A stretch of 20,359 bases of DNA from JAFGED01 sp034430835 (GCA_034430835.1 DAOUDX010000072.1:1-20359), one strand, 5' to 3'. Positions 1 through 7,232 are shown, numbered from the stretch's first letter. Numbers and translations are program-made. The notes: generated from the sequence alone by a model not told the origin.

Positions 1-1
1 C

Positions 2-826
2 AACTTGACTCAACTCGGCGCAGAGCAGCGGGCTTTCTTGCGCGCACTCACACGCATCCCTGAGCCAGATCCCCTCATTGCCAACAAGGTAGCCGACTTG
101 GCAAGTGCACTCTACGCAGTGGAGTACAATCACAAGGAATTGCCGAAGTCCATCTTGTTCCCGCTTCGCGATCTTGGATACATACGGGTAGCAAAAACGA
201 CTACGGGACGCGGTGCTAAACCCTACGAAGTCTCACGGACGCCTAGATTCCACCAGGAGATTTCAGAGCCGATTCTTTCAGCAGCAGCCGAGAAGGCTGG
301 GCTTGTCCCTAAAGAGGTGTTTGAACTTCCATTGTCGCAGATACTCACTGACCTCAAGTCGGCCAGCAAGCATGTCAAAGGCAAGGCGCTTGAGTTGTTG
401 GTGATCTATCTCACCCGCTTGATTGATCTGGACTTCAAGGGTTGGCGCACGCGCAGCGCGGATACAGGCGGAGCAGAGGTAGATGTAATCGTTGAAGGAG
501 CACGACTTATCTTCAGCCGCTGGCAGATTCAGGCCAAGAATACCGGAACCGTTCGGCTGGGCGATATCGCAAGAGAAGTCGGCTTGGCGCTCACGTTTAT
601 CTATTCTAACGTGGTGATGATTGTGACAACCGGTGATTTCACCAAGGATGCCTACAGCTACGCTCAACACGTGATGAAGACCTGTAACCTCAACGTGATT
701 CTATTGAACGGTTCCGAACTAAAGCAAATCAGCCAAGATCCAACAAACATCGTAGCCGTTCTGAATGGTAAGGCCAAACAAGCGATGAAGGTAAAAGAGC
801 GTACAGACTACTTTGCAGCCCAGTAG
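2..826 (+). CDS. Mrr-like restriction endonuclease with N-terminal winged-helix-like region (5' end open at window edge)
   Basis: Probable restriction endonuclease of a type II restriction-modification pair, cutting DNA not protected by the methylase encoded directly downstream. The frame is open to the left edge. A TTG at position 5 is the first possible start in view, but the true start may lie outside. Counting from that TTG, residues 1-85 look like a winged-helix DNA-binding region. Residues 125-240 fit an Mrr-type PD-(D/E)xK fold: E130 in KALELL, D160 in GGAEVDVIVE, then QIQAK at 174-178 with Q176 and K178 as the QxK catalytic pair. The next segment (VVMIVTTGDFTKDAYSYA) resembles the usual Mrr-family strand and helix after the active site. 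The stop at 824-826 directly abuts the methylase region. It does not resemble the short PvuII nuclease. The nuclease role is an inference from motif and context. Confidence 0.75.
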   Translation, partial: NLTQLGAEQRAFLRALTRIPEPDPLIANKVADLASALYAVEYNHKELPKSILFPLRDLGYIRVAKTTTGRGAKPYEVSRTPRFHQEISEPILSAAAEKAGLVPKEVFELPLSQILTDLKSASKHVKGKALELLVIYLTRLIDLDFKGWRTRSADTGGAEVDVIVEGARLIFSRWQIQAKNTGTVRLGDIAREVGLALTFIYSNVVMIVTTGDFTKDAYSYAQHVMKTCNLNVILLNGSELKQISQDPTNIVAVLNGKAKQAMKVKERTDYFAAQ

Positions 827-841
827 ATGGAGGGTATGTCT

Positions 842-1861
842 ATGACCGGGGTACGTTTTGAGGAAGAACCGCTTTACACAACTCAATACGGGGCAGCGTA
901 CCTAGGGGATGCGTTGACATACCTACGTCAAATGGAGCGCGACTCAGTCGATTTGATTCTGACCTCGCCTCCCTTCGCCCTGAAACGCAAGAAAGAATAC
1001 GGCAACGTTGACGCCAAAGACTACGTACCATGGTTTGTAGACTTCGCAGCTGAATTCAAGCGGATACTAAGAGACACAGGTAGCTTGGTCATCGACATCG
1101 GTGGTACCTGGATTAGGGGCCAGCCCACTCGTTCGCTGTATCACTTCGAACTTGTGATCGCCTTGTGCAAGACACTCGGATTTCATCTGGCCCAAGAGTT
1201 CTATTGGTATAACCCATCCAAGCTGCCATCTCCTGCTGAGTGGGTGACCGTGCGTCGGATTCGTGTCAAGGATGCAGTCAATCCCGTCTGGTGGCTTTCA
1301 AAGACGCCACATCCTAAAGCAAGCAATTGGCGAGTGTTGAAACCTTACAGTGACTCAATGAAAAAGCTACTGGAGAACGGCTATAAAGCGAAGCTGCGGC
1401 CTTCTGGACACGATATCTCTGAAAATTTCTCAAAGGATAACAAAGGCGCAATTCCGCCTAATCTATTAGAGCTAGCAAATACTGACTCCAACAGTACATA
1501 TCTGCAAAAGTGCCGTGAGCATGGCATTAAGCCTCATCCGGCGCGATTTCCTCACGGCTTACCGGAGTTCTTTGTCAAGTTTCTGACCGAACCCGGCGAT
1601 CTCGTGGTTGATCCATTTGCTGGCAGTAATGTCACAGGTGAAGTAGCCGAACAGCTGGGACGGCACTGGCTAGCGTTCGAGATAATCGAAGAATACCTTG
1701 AAGCCTCAAAGTTCCGTTTCCTTGGCTCCCAAGAACAACCATCCTTATTCACACTGCAGGCAACCGCACCTGAGACAGAGAGTTTAAGTGAAGCAGCTGC
1801 GCAACCGCAGCTTCTCGAACCTGGGGCACAATACGGAGCCAAGAACAAGGGGCAAGAATAA
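842..1861 (+). CDS. PvuII-like N4-cytosine DNA methyltransferase (type II R-M system)
   Basis: DNA methyltransferase that protects host sites, most likely making N4-methylcytosine. Motif IV is TSPPF, followed by ALKRKKEYGN, and motif I lies near the C-terminus as DPFAGSN. This gives the beta-class order, catalytic motif first and SAM motif last. The central part, including YNPSKLPSPAEWV, RIRVKDAVN, RPSGHDI, IPPNLL and HPARFP, closely matches my memory of M.PvuII, which recognises CAGCTG, so the same or a related site is likely but unproven. Three CAGCTG sites lie in this gene itself (1047, 1652, 1794). ATG codons occur at 827, 836 and 842; I chose 842 because a GGAGGG at 829-834 sits 7 bases before it. 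The gene follows the nuclease gene almost without a gap, so the two are co-transcribed. Confidence 0.9.
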   Translation: MTGVRFEEEPLYTTQYGAAYLGDALTYLRQMERDSVDLILTSPPFALKRKKEYGNVDAKDYVPWFVDFAAEFKRILRDTGSLVIDIGGTWIRGQPTRSLYHFELVIALCKTLGFHLAQEFYWYNPSKLPSPAEWVTVRRIRVKDAVNPVWWLSKTPHPKASNWRVLKPYSDSMKKLLENGYKAKLRPSGHDISENFSKDNKGAIPPNLLELANTDSNSTYLQKCREHGIKPHPARFPHGLPEFFVKFLTEPGDLVVDPFAGSNVTGEVAEQLGRHWLAFEIIEEYLEASKFRFLGSQEQPSLFTLQATAPETESLSEAAAQPQLLEPGAQYGAKNKGQE

Positions 1862-1906
1862 CACTGATCCAACAACACGTTGGCTCGGCGCTGCCGACTT
1901 GACACT

Positions 1907-4201
1907 ATGACCAGGAAACGTTCAACCACCGGCCGAACGAGCAAGCGGGGAACTTCCCAAAGTACCCGCAGAAGCAGCCGCAGGCGAAGCGGGCAGCTAT
2001 CCCTGCCCCAGCTCAACCTCACCCGCGACCAGTACCTCGACATCGCGGGCTACGCCCTGGTCGCCGGCGCCGGCCTGACCTTGCTCAGCTTCCTCTCGGC
2101 CAACACCAGCACGCTGCCGGGTCGCTGGGTACAGTTTCTGCAGCAGATGTTCGGCTGGGGCGCCCTACCGACCGTCGTGATCGCCGGCGCAGGAGGGCTG
2201 TGGCTCGTCCTGCGCCGTTTTGAAGACAAACTTCCCGACGTGACGCCGCTGCAAGCCATCGGAGCGATATTGGCCTACCCCGCCCTGCTGGCTACCCTCC
2301 ACCTCCCGGCAGCCCTCGTCCTCGGAGCTGGCGATTTCTGGGAGACCGCCAGAAGCGGCCTCGGCGGCGGCTACGTAGGCGCGGTGCTGAGCGGGCTGCT
2401 CTATGAAGCCGCAGGCATCGTAGGTGCAATCGCCGTGCTGGCCGTGTGGTGGCTCGTGGTCGTCGGCTTCATCTTTGGCGTCACGCTGAAGGACGGGCTG
2501 GAGGCCATCCAACGACGGCGCGGGGAGCGCCCTTCACGGCCCTCCAAGCCCCTCCCCAAGCCTAAGAAGGAGAGGCGCGAACCCGTCAAGCTTTCTCCCA
2601 GAGCCAAGCCGCCTGCCGCGCCGGTGCACGCTCTGGCCCGGCCCGAGCCGGTCATCAACGGCGCTCGCCCACCCTCCCCACCCGCCGCGCCTATTCCCAC
2701 CCACCCCATCGGCGAAGCGCAGGCCTGGCAGCTTCCCCTGCTGGATGAGATCCTCGAACCCGGCAGCGGCCAAGACTTTAGCGAGGACATCCTGCGCGAG
2801 CAGGCGCGCATCATCGAGGAAACGCTGGAGAGCCTGGGAGCCCCCGTTCGGGTCAAGGAGATCAACCGGGGGCCGGTGGTGACCCAGTTCGGGCTCCAGC
2901 CGCTCACGGTCCAGAACGGCAACGGCAAGGAGACCAAGGTCAAAGTCAGCCGCATTGAAGCGTTGGCCAACGACGTGGCGCTGGCGCTGGAGGCCAAGAC
3001 GTTGCGCATCGAGGCCCCCATCCCCGGCAAAGGGCTGGTGGGGATGGAGATCCCCAACCCGGAGATCTCGCTGGTCGCACTGCGGGACGTGCTGGAGTCG
3101 GAGCAGTTTGCGGAGATGGATTCTCCGCTGAAACTGTGCCTGGGGCAGGATGTCTCCGGCAATCCCGCCCTCGCCGACCTGACCGCCATGCCGCACCTGC
3201 TCATCGCCGGCACGACCGGCTCGGGCAAGTCGGTGTGCATCAACGCCATCATCGCCGCGCTGCTCCTGCAGAACACGCCCGACGCTCTCGAGTTCCTGAT
3301 GGTCGATCCCAAACGGGTAGAGCTGACGGGGTACAACGGCATCCCGCACCTGCGGCAGGCCAAGGTGGTGGTGGAGATGGAGCGGGTGACCGGCGTGCTC
3401 CAATGGGTGCTGCGGGAGATGGACGGCAGGTATCGCCGTTTTTCCAAGGTGCGCGCCATTCACATCCGCGACTACAACGAGCGCGTCGCGCCCGGCATGG
3501 GTGAAAACCCCCTACCCTACATCGTGGTCGTCATCGACGAGTTGGCCGACCTGATGATGCTGGCCCCGCAGGAAACGGAGAAATCCCTGTGCCGCATCGC
3601 GCAGATGGCGCGGGCCACCGGCATCCACCTGATCGTCGCCACGCAGCGCCCCAGCGTGGACGTGGTCACCGGGCTGATCAAGGCCAACTTCCCGGCGCGC
3701 ATCGCCTTCAACGTGGCCTCGACGGTGGACTCGCGCGTCATCCTCGACATGCCCGGCGCCGAGCAGTTGCTGGGCCGGGGCGACATGCTGTTCCTGCCCC
3801 CCGACGCGCCCACTCCCCTGCGCCTGCAGGGCGCTTATGTCTCCGACGAGGAGCTGCGGCGGCTGGTACAATTTTGGAAGGAGCAAGCGAGGACCGGCGC
3901 GGCGCCGGCCGCGCAGCCGGTACAGCAGCCGCTGTGGGAAGAAGTGCGCGAGCGGGAATTCAAGGTCGAGTTCGAGGACGAGTTGCTGCCCGACGTGATC
4001 GACCTGGTGCTGCGGGAGCAGCGGGCCTCCATCTCGCTGATGCAGCGCAGGCTGCGCATCGGCTACACGCGGGCGGCGCGAATTATGGATATTCTCGAGA
4101 AGCACAAAGTCGTGGGGCCGCAGCCGCCCGGCGGACAGGCACGCGAGGTCTTTCCCGATGCCGCGCGCAAGCTGCTCGAACCATTGGACGATCTAGCGTA
4201 A
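1907..4201 (+). CDS. ftsK: FtsK/SpoIIIE-type DNA translocase
   Basis: Membrane-anchored ATP-driven DNA pump that moves chromosome ends through the division septum. The 764-residue protein starts with a very basic stretch (1-30), then about four hydrophobic segments (roughly 43-65, 85-103, 114-142, 156-193). A Pro/Arg/Lys-rich linker follows (200-270), then the motor domain with Walker A GTTGSGKS at 435-442, Walker B IVVVIDELADL at 539-549 and ATQRPSVDVVTG. The C-terminal region (about 690-740) is a winged-helix gamma domain, which in FtsK reads chromosome polarity signals. A TTG at 1880 gives nine more residues; I prefer the ATG at 1907, although neither has a clear Shine-Dalgarno sequence. 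It lies 45 bases after the methylase gene but has a much higher GC content. The family call is certain; SpoIIIE versus FtsK is a matter of naming. Confidence 0.95.
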   Translation: MTRKRSTTGRTSKRGTSQSTRRSSRRRSGQLSLPQLNLTRDQYLDIAGYALVAGAGLTLLSFLSANTSTLPGRWVQFLQQMFGWGALPTVVIAGAGGLWLVLRRFEDKLPDVTPLQAIGAILAYPALLATLHLPAALVLGAGDFWETARSGLGGGYVGAVLSGLLYEAAGIVGAIAVLAVWWLVVVGFIFGVTLKDGLEAIQRRRGERPSRPSKPLPKPKKERREPVKLSPRAKPPAAPVHALARPEPVINGARPPSPPAAPIPTHPIGEAQAWQLPLLDEILEPGSGQDFSEDILREQARIIEETLESLGAPVRVKEINRGPVVTQFGLQPLTVQNGNGKETKVKVSRIEALANDVALALEAKTLRIEAPIPGKGLVGMEIPNPEISLVALRDVLESEQFAEMDSPLKLCLGQDVSGNPALADLTAMPHLLIAGTTGSGKSVCINAIIAALLLQNTPDALEFLMVDPKRVELTGYNGIPHLRQAKVVVEMERVTGVLQWVLREMDGRYRRFSKVRAIHIRDYNERVAPGMGENPLPYIVVVIDELADLMMLAPQETEKSLCRIAQMARATGIHLIVATQRPSVDVVTGLIKANFPARIAFNVASTVDSRVILDMPGAEQLLGRGDMLFLPPDAPTPLRLQGAYVSDEELRRLVQFWKEQARTGAAPAAQPVQQPLWEEVREREFKVEFEDELLPDVIDLVLREQRASISLMQRRLRIGYTRAARIMDILEKHKVVGPQPPGGQAREVFPDAARKLLEPLDDLA

Positions 4202-4326
4202 CCGTCCGACCTACCCTCCCGCAGGCTTGAGATTGGCTGAGTTGCATATCAGATTGGCAGCGGAATGCACTTTTCGTCGAGGAGTTGCCCCCAGCCTGTG
4301 GGAGGGTGCCAGCTCATCCAAGAAGC

Positions 4327-4354
4327 ACAGCCCCGATCAGATGATCGGGGCTGT
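4327..4354 (+). terminator. Perfect 12-bp stem, candidate terminator after ftsK
   Basis: The arms ACAGCCCCGATC (4327-4338) and GATCGGGGCTGT (4343-4354) pair perfectly around the 4-base loop AGAT. The GC-rich stem 126 bases after the ftsK stop suits a transcription terminator, but the sequence after it (TCAATTTCC) is only weakly T-rich. It could act in either direction. Confidence 0.5.
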
Positions 4355-4377
4355 TCAATTTCCATGCTTGTTTCTGT

Positions 4378-4440
4378 CGGGAAACTCGGTAGCATAGGGC
4401 CTTGTGCCCGTCGCCCACGAAGGGCTATGCTACTTTCCCG
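4378..4440. repeat. 63-nt long hairpin (foldback structure)
   Basis: The outer arms CGGGAAA (4378-4384) and TTTCCCG (4434-4440) pair perfectly. Inside them GTAGCATAG (4389-4397) pairs with CTATGCTAC (4425-4433), with a one-sided bulge CTCG at 4385-4388. The tip can pair further (CCTTGTG against CACGAAGG). It could be part of a small RNA, a foldback repeat or a bidirectional terminator. No flanking target-site duplication was seen. Confidence 0.5.
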
Positions 4441-4460
4441 GTATCTGCTCAACTTGCTAA

Positions 4461-4478
4461 GCCCCCGTCCTCGGGGGC
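4461..4478. repeat. GC-rich hairpin, 7-bp stem
   Basis: GCCCCCG (4461-4467) pairs with CGGGGGC (4472-4478) around the loop TCCT. There is no T-run on either side. It is one of a cluster of hairpins between ftsK and purA. Confidence 0.4.
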
Positions 4479-4526
4479 GTCCCATGCAGCGAAAACCCGC
4501 ACTTGACGCCTGGGTTCGGCTCAGAC

Positions 4527-4544
4527 GCCCTCGGTGACGAGGGC
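4527..4544. repeat. Hairpin with a GTGA (GNRA-type) tetraloop
   Basis: GCCCTCG (4527-4533) pairs with CGAGGGC (4538-4544). The loop GTGA would be a GNRA tetraloop in a plus-strand transcript. It lies about 70 bases beyond the purA stop and could help end purA transcription, but no T-run follows on the minus strand. Confidence 0.4.
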
Positions 4545-4611
4545 TGCGAGCCTGAAAATTAACAGCTTGCTTGCATGGGCTGGGCAATTGCCTTTCCCGA
4601 CACAAACAAGA

Positions 4612-5907
4612 CTAGGGCGTCACCACCTGGTCCCGTTCAGGCCCCGCGCTCACGGACGTCACCGGCAACCCAACCTGCTCCTCGACCAAAGACACGTATG
4701 CCTGGGCGGCAGCCGGCAGGTCCGCGAACTTGCGTACCCCCATGATGTCCTCCGTCCAGCCGGGCAACTCCTCGTAGATCGGCCTCCACTCGGCCAGCGC
4801 CTCCAGGCCGAACTCGGCCGGGAAGTGCTTGATGGGCTCCCCGTCCCGCTCGTAAGCCACGGCCACCTTGAGCCTTTCCAGGCCGCTCAACACGTCCAGC
4901 TTGACCAGCGCCAACTCGTCCAGCCCGCTGATCCGGGCGGCGTAGCGCAGGATGACGAGGTCGAGCCAGCCGCAGCGGCGGGGACGGCCCGTGGTCGTGC
5001 CGTATTCATCCCACGGGTTGGTGCCGGTGCCGCGCAGCTTGTCGCCGGTCTCGTCCAGCAGCTCGGTGGGGAAAGGCCCGGCCCCCACGCGGGTGGTGTA
5101 CGCCTTGGCCACACCGACGACGCGAGAGACGTACTTGGGACCGAACCCCAGGCCGGTCAGTGCGCCGCCGGCGATGACGGAAGAACTGGTCACGTAGGGA
5201 TACGTGCCGTGGTCGATATCGAGCAGCATACCCTGGGCCCCCTCGCAGAGCACCGTCTTTCCGGCCTCCAGCGCCTCCCCCACCAGAGCCGATCCATCGA
5301 CCAGGTGCGGGGCCAGTCGCCTGGCGTAGGCGCAGTATTCTGCGGCGATCTCCTCCGGGGAGAGCGTGGACGCATCATACCGCTCCTGCAGGCGACGGTT
5401 GTGCGCCCGCACGCCCTCGGCCACGCGCTCGGCAAACTCCTCGGGCTTGGCCATGTCGCCCAGGCGCAGATTGACGCGGGCTGCCTTGTCGGCGTAGGCC
5501 GGGCCGATGCCCCGCTTGGTCGTCCCGATGGCATCCTTGCCACGGGCATCCTCCCGTGCCCCGTCGAGCGCGCGATGGGTAGGCAGGATAACGTGCGCGG
5601 CGGCGCTCAACTTTAGGCGTGACGGCCCCACATCCAGGCCGTAGCTCACCAGTTCATCCATCTCTTTGACGAGCGCCCTCAGGTTGACCACCACACCTGC
5701 GCCGATGAGACAGGTAGCTCCTGGACGGAGAATGCCCGAAGGCACCAGGTGCAGCTTGAGCGTGAGTCCCTCGGCCACGACCGTGTGCCCGGCATTGTCG
5801 CCGCCGTTGAAGCGGGCCACGACATCGGCGTCGCTTGCCAACCAATCCACCACACGCGCCTTTCCCTCGTCACCCCATTGGGCGCCGACGACCACGATTG
5901 CAGGCAT
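4612..5907 (-). CDS. purA: Adenylosuccinate synthetase
   Basis: Catalyses the GTP-dependent joining of IMP and aspartate to adenylosuccinate, the first committed step to AMP, in the cytoplasm. The 431-residue length is normal for the family. Visible signatures are WGDEGK (11-16, with catalytic Asp13), GGDNAGHT (35-42, with catalytic His41), GTTKRGIGPAYADK and TTTGRPRRCGWLD. The start ATG at 5907 is set by homology and by AGGAGG nine bases before it; a longer open frame upstream is not part of the gene. The usual GKGK after the Asp/Glu is GKAR here, a small departure in a strongly conserved loop. The gene follows dtd by 173 bp, has its own strong promoter and leader hairpin, and ends convergent to ftsK. 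Confidence 0.97.
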   Translation of the reverse strand: MPAIVVVGAQWGDEGKARVVDWLASDADVVARFNGGDNAGHTVVAEGLTLKLHLVPSGILRPGATCLIGAGVVVNLRALVKEMDELVSYGLDVGPSRLKLSAAAHVILPTHRALDGAREDARGKDAIGTTKRGIGPAYADKAARVNLRLGDMAKPEEFAERVAEGVRAHNRRLQERYDASTLSPEEIAAEYCAYARRLAPHLVDGSALVGEALEAGKTVLCEGAQGMLLDIDHGTYPYVTSSSVIAGGALTGLGFGPKYVSRVVGVAKAYTTRVGAGPFPTELLDETGDKLRGTGTNPWDEYGTTTGRPRRCGWLDLVILRYAARISGLDELALVKLDVLSGLERLKVAVAYERDGEPIKHFPAEFGLEALAEWRPIYEELPGWTEDIMGVRKFADLPAAAQAYVSLVEEQVGLPVTSVSAGPERDQVVTP

Positions 5908-5932
5908 TGACCTCTTCCTCCTGACATAATTC

Positions 5933-5962
5933 AAGGCGGTGTGGGGACACCACCACCGCCTT
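5933..5962 (-). promoter_or_regulatory. Hairpin in the purA leader
   Basis: AAGGCGGTG (5933-5941) pairs perfectly with CACCGCCTT (5954-5962), and the 12-base loop can pair a little further (TGG with CCA). The hairpin begins about where transcription from the adjacent promoter should start and ends about 25 bases before the purA start. It may stabilise the 5' end of the mRNA or serve in regulation. No known purine riboswitch core was recognised. Confidence 0.5.
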
Positions 5963-5970
5963 CCCCGCGC

Positions 5971-5999
5971 ATTATAAACGAATATTGAGAAGGCGTCAA
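5971..5999 (-). promoter_or_regulatory. Near-consensus sigma-70-type promoter of purA
   Basis: On the minus strand TTGACG (5994-5999) is followed after exactly 17 bases by TATAAT (5971-5976). This matches the consensus at 11 of 12 positions. The surrounding DNA is AT-rich compared with its neighbours. The expected start of transcription is near 5964, giving a leader of about 57 bases. Confidence 0.8.
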
Positions 6000-6080
6000 C
6001 TATTTTGTGGATGTGTGGATCGGCTCTTCTGCCTGGGGGGTTCTGAGGCCAACGAGAGGCAACGCGCTTGGGGAAAGCGC

Positions 6081-6518
6081 TCACCTTTCCAGCAGAATGG
6101 TCACGGGGCCATCGTTGTGGATCTCGACCAGCATACGCGCGCCAAAGACGCCGGTTGCGACGGTCACGCCCTGAGCGCGCAGCGCCTGGGCAAAGTGAGC
6201 CACCAGCGGTTCGGCGATTTCGGGCGGTGCGGCGTCGATGAAGGAGGGGCGGCGGCCCTTGCGCGCGTCGGCGTAGAGGGTGAACTGGGAGATGACGAGG
6301 GCCGCGCCATCCACATCCAGCAGCCCGGCGTTCATCTTGCCCTCGCAGTCCTCGAAAATGCGCAGGCCGGCGATCTTGTTCGCCAGCCAATCCGCTTGCT
6401 CCTGAGTGTCGCCGTGCGTCACGCCGACCAGCACGACCACGCCGCGCCCGATCTGCCCGACGATCTCGCCATCGACGCTGACGGATGCCCTGCTGACTCG
6501 CTGAACGACCGCGCGCAT
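6081..6518 (-). CDS. dtd: D-aminoacyl-tRNA deacylase
   Basis: Removes D-amino acids (and glycine from mischarged tRNA-Ala) from tRNA, a proofreading step outside the synthetase. At 145 residues it has the standard length. It begins MRAVVQRVSRASVSV, carries the active-site SQFTL at 77-81 (Thr80) and the cross-subunit Gly-cisPro motif in NDGPVT at 135-140. The start at 6518 lies 8 bases after the stop of the PAS gene, with a weak GGCGGA as ribosome binding site, so the two are likely co-translated. The placement downstream of trpS fits a role in translation quality control. Confidence 0.97.
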   Translation of the reverse strand: MRAVVQRVSRASVSVDGEIVGQIGRGVVVLVGVTHGDTQEQADWLANKIAGLRIFEDCEGKMNAGLLDVDGAALVISQFTLYADARKGRRPSFIDAAPPEIAEPLVAHFAQALRAQGVTVATGVFGARMLVEIHNDGPVTILLER

Positions 6519-6526
6519 TTCCGCCC

Positions 6527-6925
6527 TCAGTCGAGCAGGCGCTGCTCGCCCGTCAGGGCCTGCAGTTCCTGGATGTTCTGCGAGGCTTCGAGGCAGCCCA
6601 GGTAGTTTCCTTCTGCGTCCCTCAGGGCATAGTACTCGATGAGCACCTTCTGCTTTTCGCCGTCGATGGTGAGATCGATCCAGAAGCGAGCTTTGTCGCG
6701 GGTGCCTGCCTTCATCTCTTGCAGGATCTGCTCGACCTTTTGCAGGCTTTTCTTGGGATGGCAGTTTTGGACGCTCTTGCCCACCACGCCGACGGGCCGC
6801 TTGAAGATTCTCGATTCGTGTTTGTTCCAGGCCAGCACCTGATCGTTCGCATCGACGATCGAGAACTCGATCGGGATCGTTTCGAGCAGGGCGTTCAATA
6901 CGCTTTCGGGAAGTTCTCCAATCAT
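6527..6925 (-). CDS. Stand-alone PAS domain protein (like the DUF438 C-terminal domain)
   Basis: A 132-residue single-domain protein. The text ETIPIEFSIVDANDQVLAWN is a typical PAS start. NCHPKKS (54-60), FWIDL, IEYYALRDAEGNYLGCLEASQNI and GEQRLL match the PAS domain that ends DUF438/hemerythrin-type proteins. There is no output domain, signal peptide or membrane segment, so it may bind a small ligand or heme, or act through a partner; the ligand is not visible from the sequence. The ATG at 6925 has AGGAG nine bases upstream. It sits 27 bases after the MazG-like gene and 8 bases before dtd, inside an operon. Its function is unknown. Confidence 0.8.
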   Translation of the reverse strand: MIGELPESVLNALLETIPIEFSIVDANDQVLAWNKHESRIFKRPVGVVGKSVQNCHPKKSLQKVEQILQEMKAGTRDKARFWIDLTIDGEKQKVLIEYYALRDAEGNYLGCLEASQNIQELQALTGEQRLLD

Positions 6926-7171
6926 TCTGTGTCTCCTTCTGTTTGCTATGGTTCACGCCTGCCTGCGCCACTCGTCGGCGGGGAAGCGCTCCTCGTTCCG
7001 CGCCAGCTTGCCCAGCACCGCCTCGCTCACATCCACGTTCAGCGCGTTAGCCAGACTGAGGGCGTAGATGATCACATCCGCCATCTCGTCAGCAACGGCG
7101 GCCAGCTTCTCCTCGTTCTGCAGAGCGGCCGCCGCCTGTTCGTCCGTCATCCATTGGAAGTGCTCCAACAG

Positions 7172-7205
7172 CTCAGCGGCCTCGATCGCGATCGAGGCCG
7201 CTGAG
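7172..7205. repeat. Perfect 34-bp palindrome at the frame break
   Basis: The left half CTCAGCGGCCTCGATCG (7172-7188) is the exact reverse complement of the right half (7189-7205), with no spacer. Because it is symmetric, both strands read the same peptide, AASIAIEAAE. It lies inside the MazG-like gene, where the conserved IAIEAAEL codons begin. Confidence 0.95.
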
Positions 7206-7210
7206 GTTCT

Positions 7211-7232
7211 TGGGGGCATGAAACTGCCCCCA
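7211..7232. repeat. 8-bp stem hairpin next to the palindrome
   Basis: TGGGGGCA (7211-7218) pairs with TGCCCCCA (7225-7232) around a 6-base loop. On the minus strand it encodes part of GQFHAPK, just before the frame break and 5 bases from the 34-bp palindrome. Confidence 0.5.

Larger units (their letters stand above)
4202..4611. other. Convergent intergenic region, gene-free, rich in hairpins
   Basis: This 410-bp stretch separates the plus-strand ftsK from the minus-strand purA. I see no convincing gene: the short open frames here lack ribosome binding sites and family motifs. It holds at least four strong inverted repeats (4327-4354, 4378-4440, 4461-4478, 4527-4544) and a short palindrome GGCAATTGCC at 4583-4592. 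None is followed by a clear run of T on either strand, so they are not classical intrinsic terminators. They may end transcription from both sides or belong to a structured RNA. Confidence 0.7.

Noticed and set aside
1880..1906. TTG start for ftsK at 1880
   Set aside because: It adds nine residues with no ribosome binding site; the ATG at 1907 begins the basic N-terminus directly.
2401..3459. Long minus-strand open frame of 352 codons inside ftsK
   Set aside because: It mirrors the FtsK motor domain in GC-rich DNA; the protein is low-complexity Ser/Arg/Gly text with no family motif, and the plus-strand FtsK is certain.
4249..4605. Small open frames on both strands in the ftsK-purA gap
   Set aside because: They overlap several hairpins, lack ribosome binding sites and show no conserved motif.
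4534..5616. Plus-strand open frame of 360 codons opposite purA
   Set aside because: Antisense shadow of a conserved gene, rich in Gln/His/Arg/Gly with no recognisable domain.
5908..6390. N-terminal extension of purA giving a 592-residue protein
   Set aside because: The extra part overlaps dtd in another frame, the PurA family begins at MPAIVVVGAQWGDEGK, and a strong ribosome binding site and promoter lie just before 5907.
7172..7232. Programmed +1 frameshift in the MazG-like gene
   Set aside because: There is no stop or obvious slow codon at the shift point, and this family is not known for programmed shifting; a mutation or assembly error is simpler.
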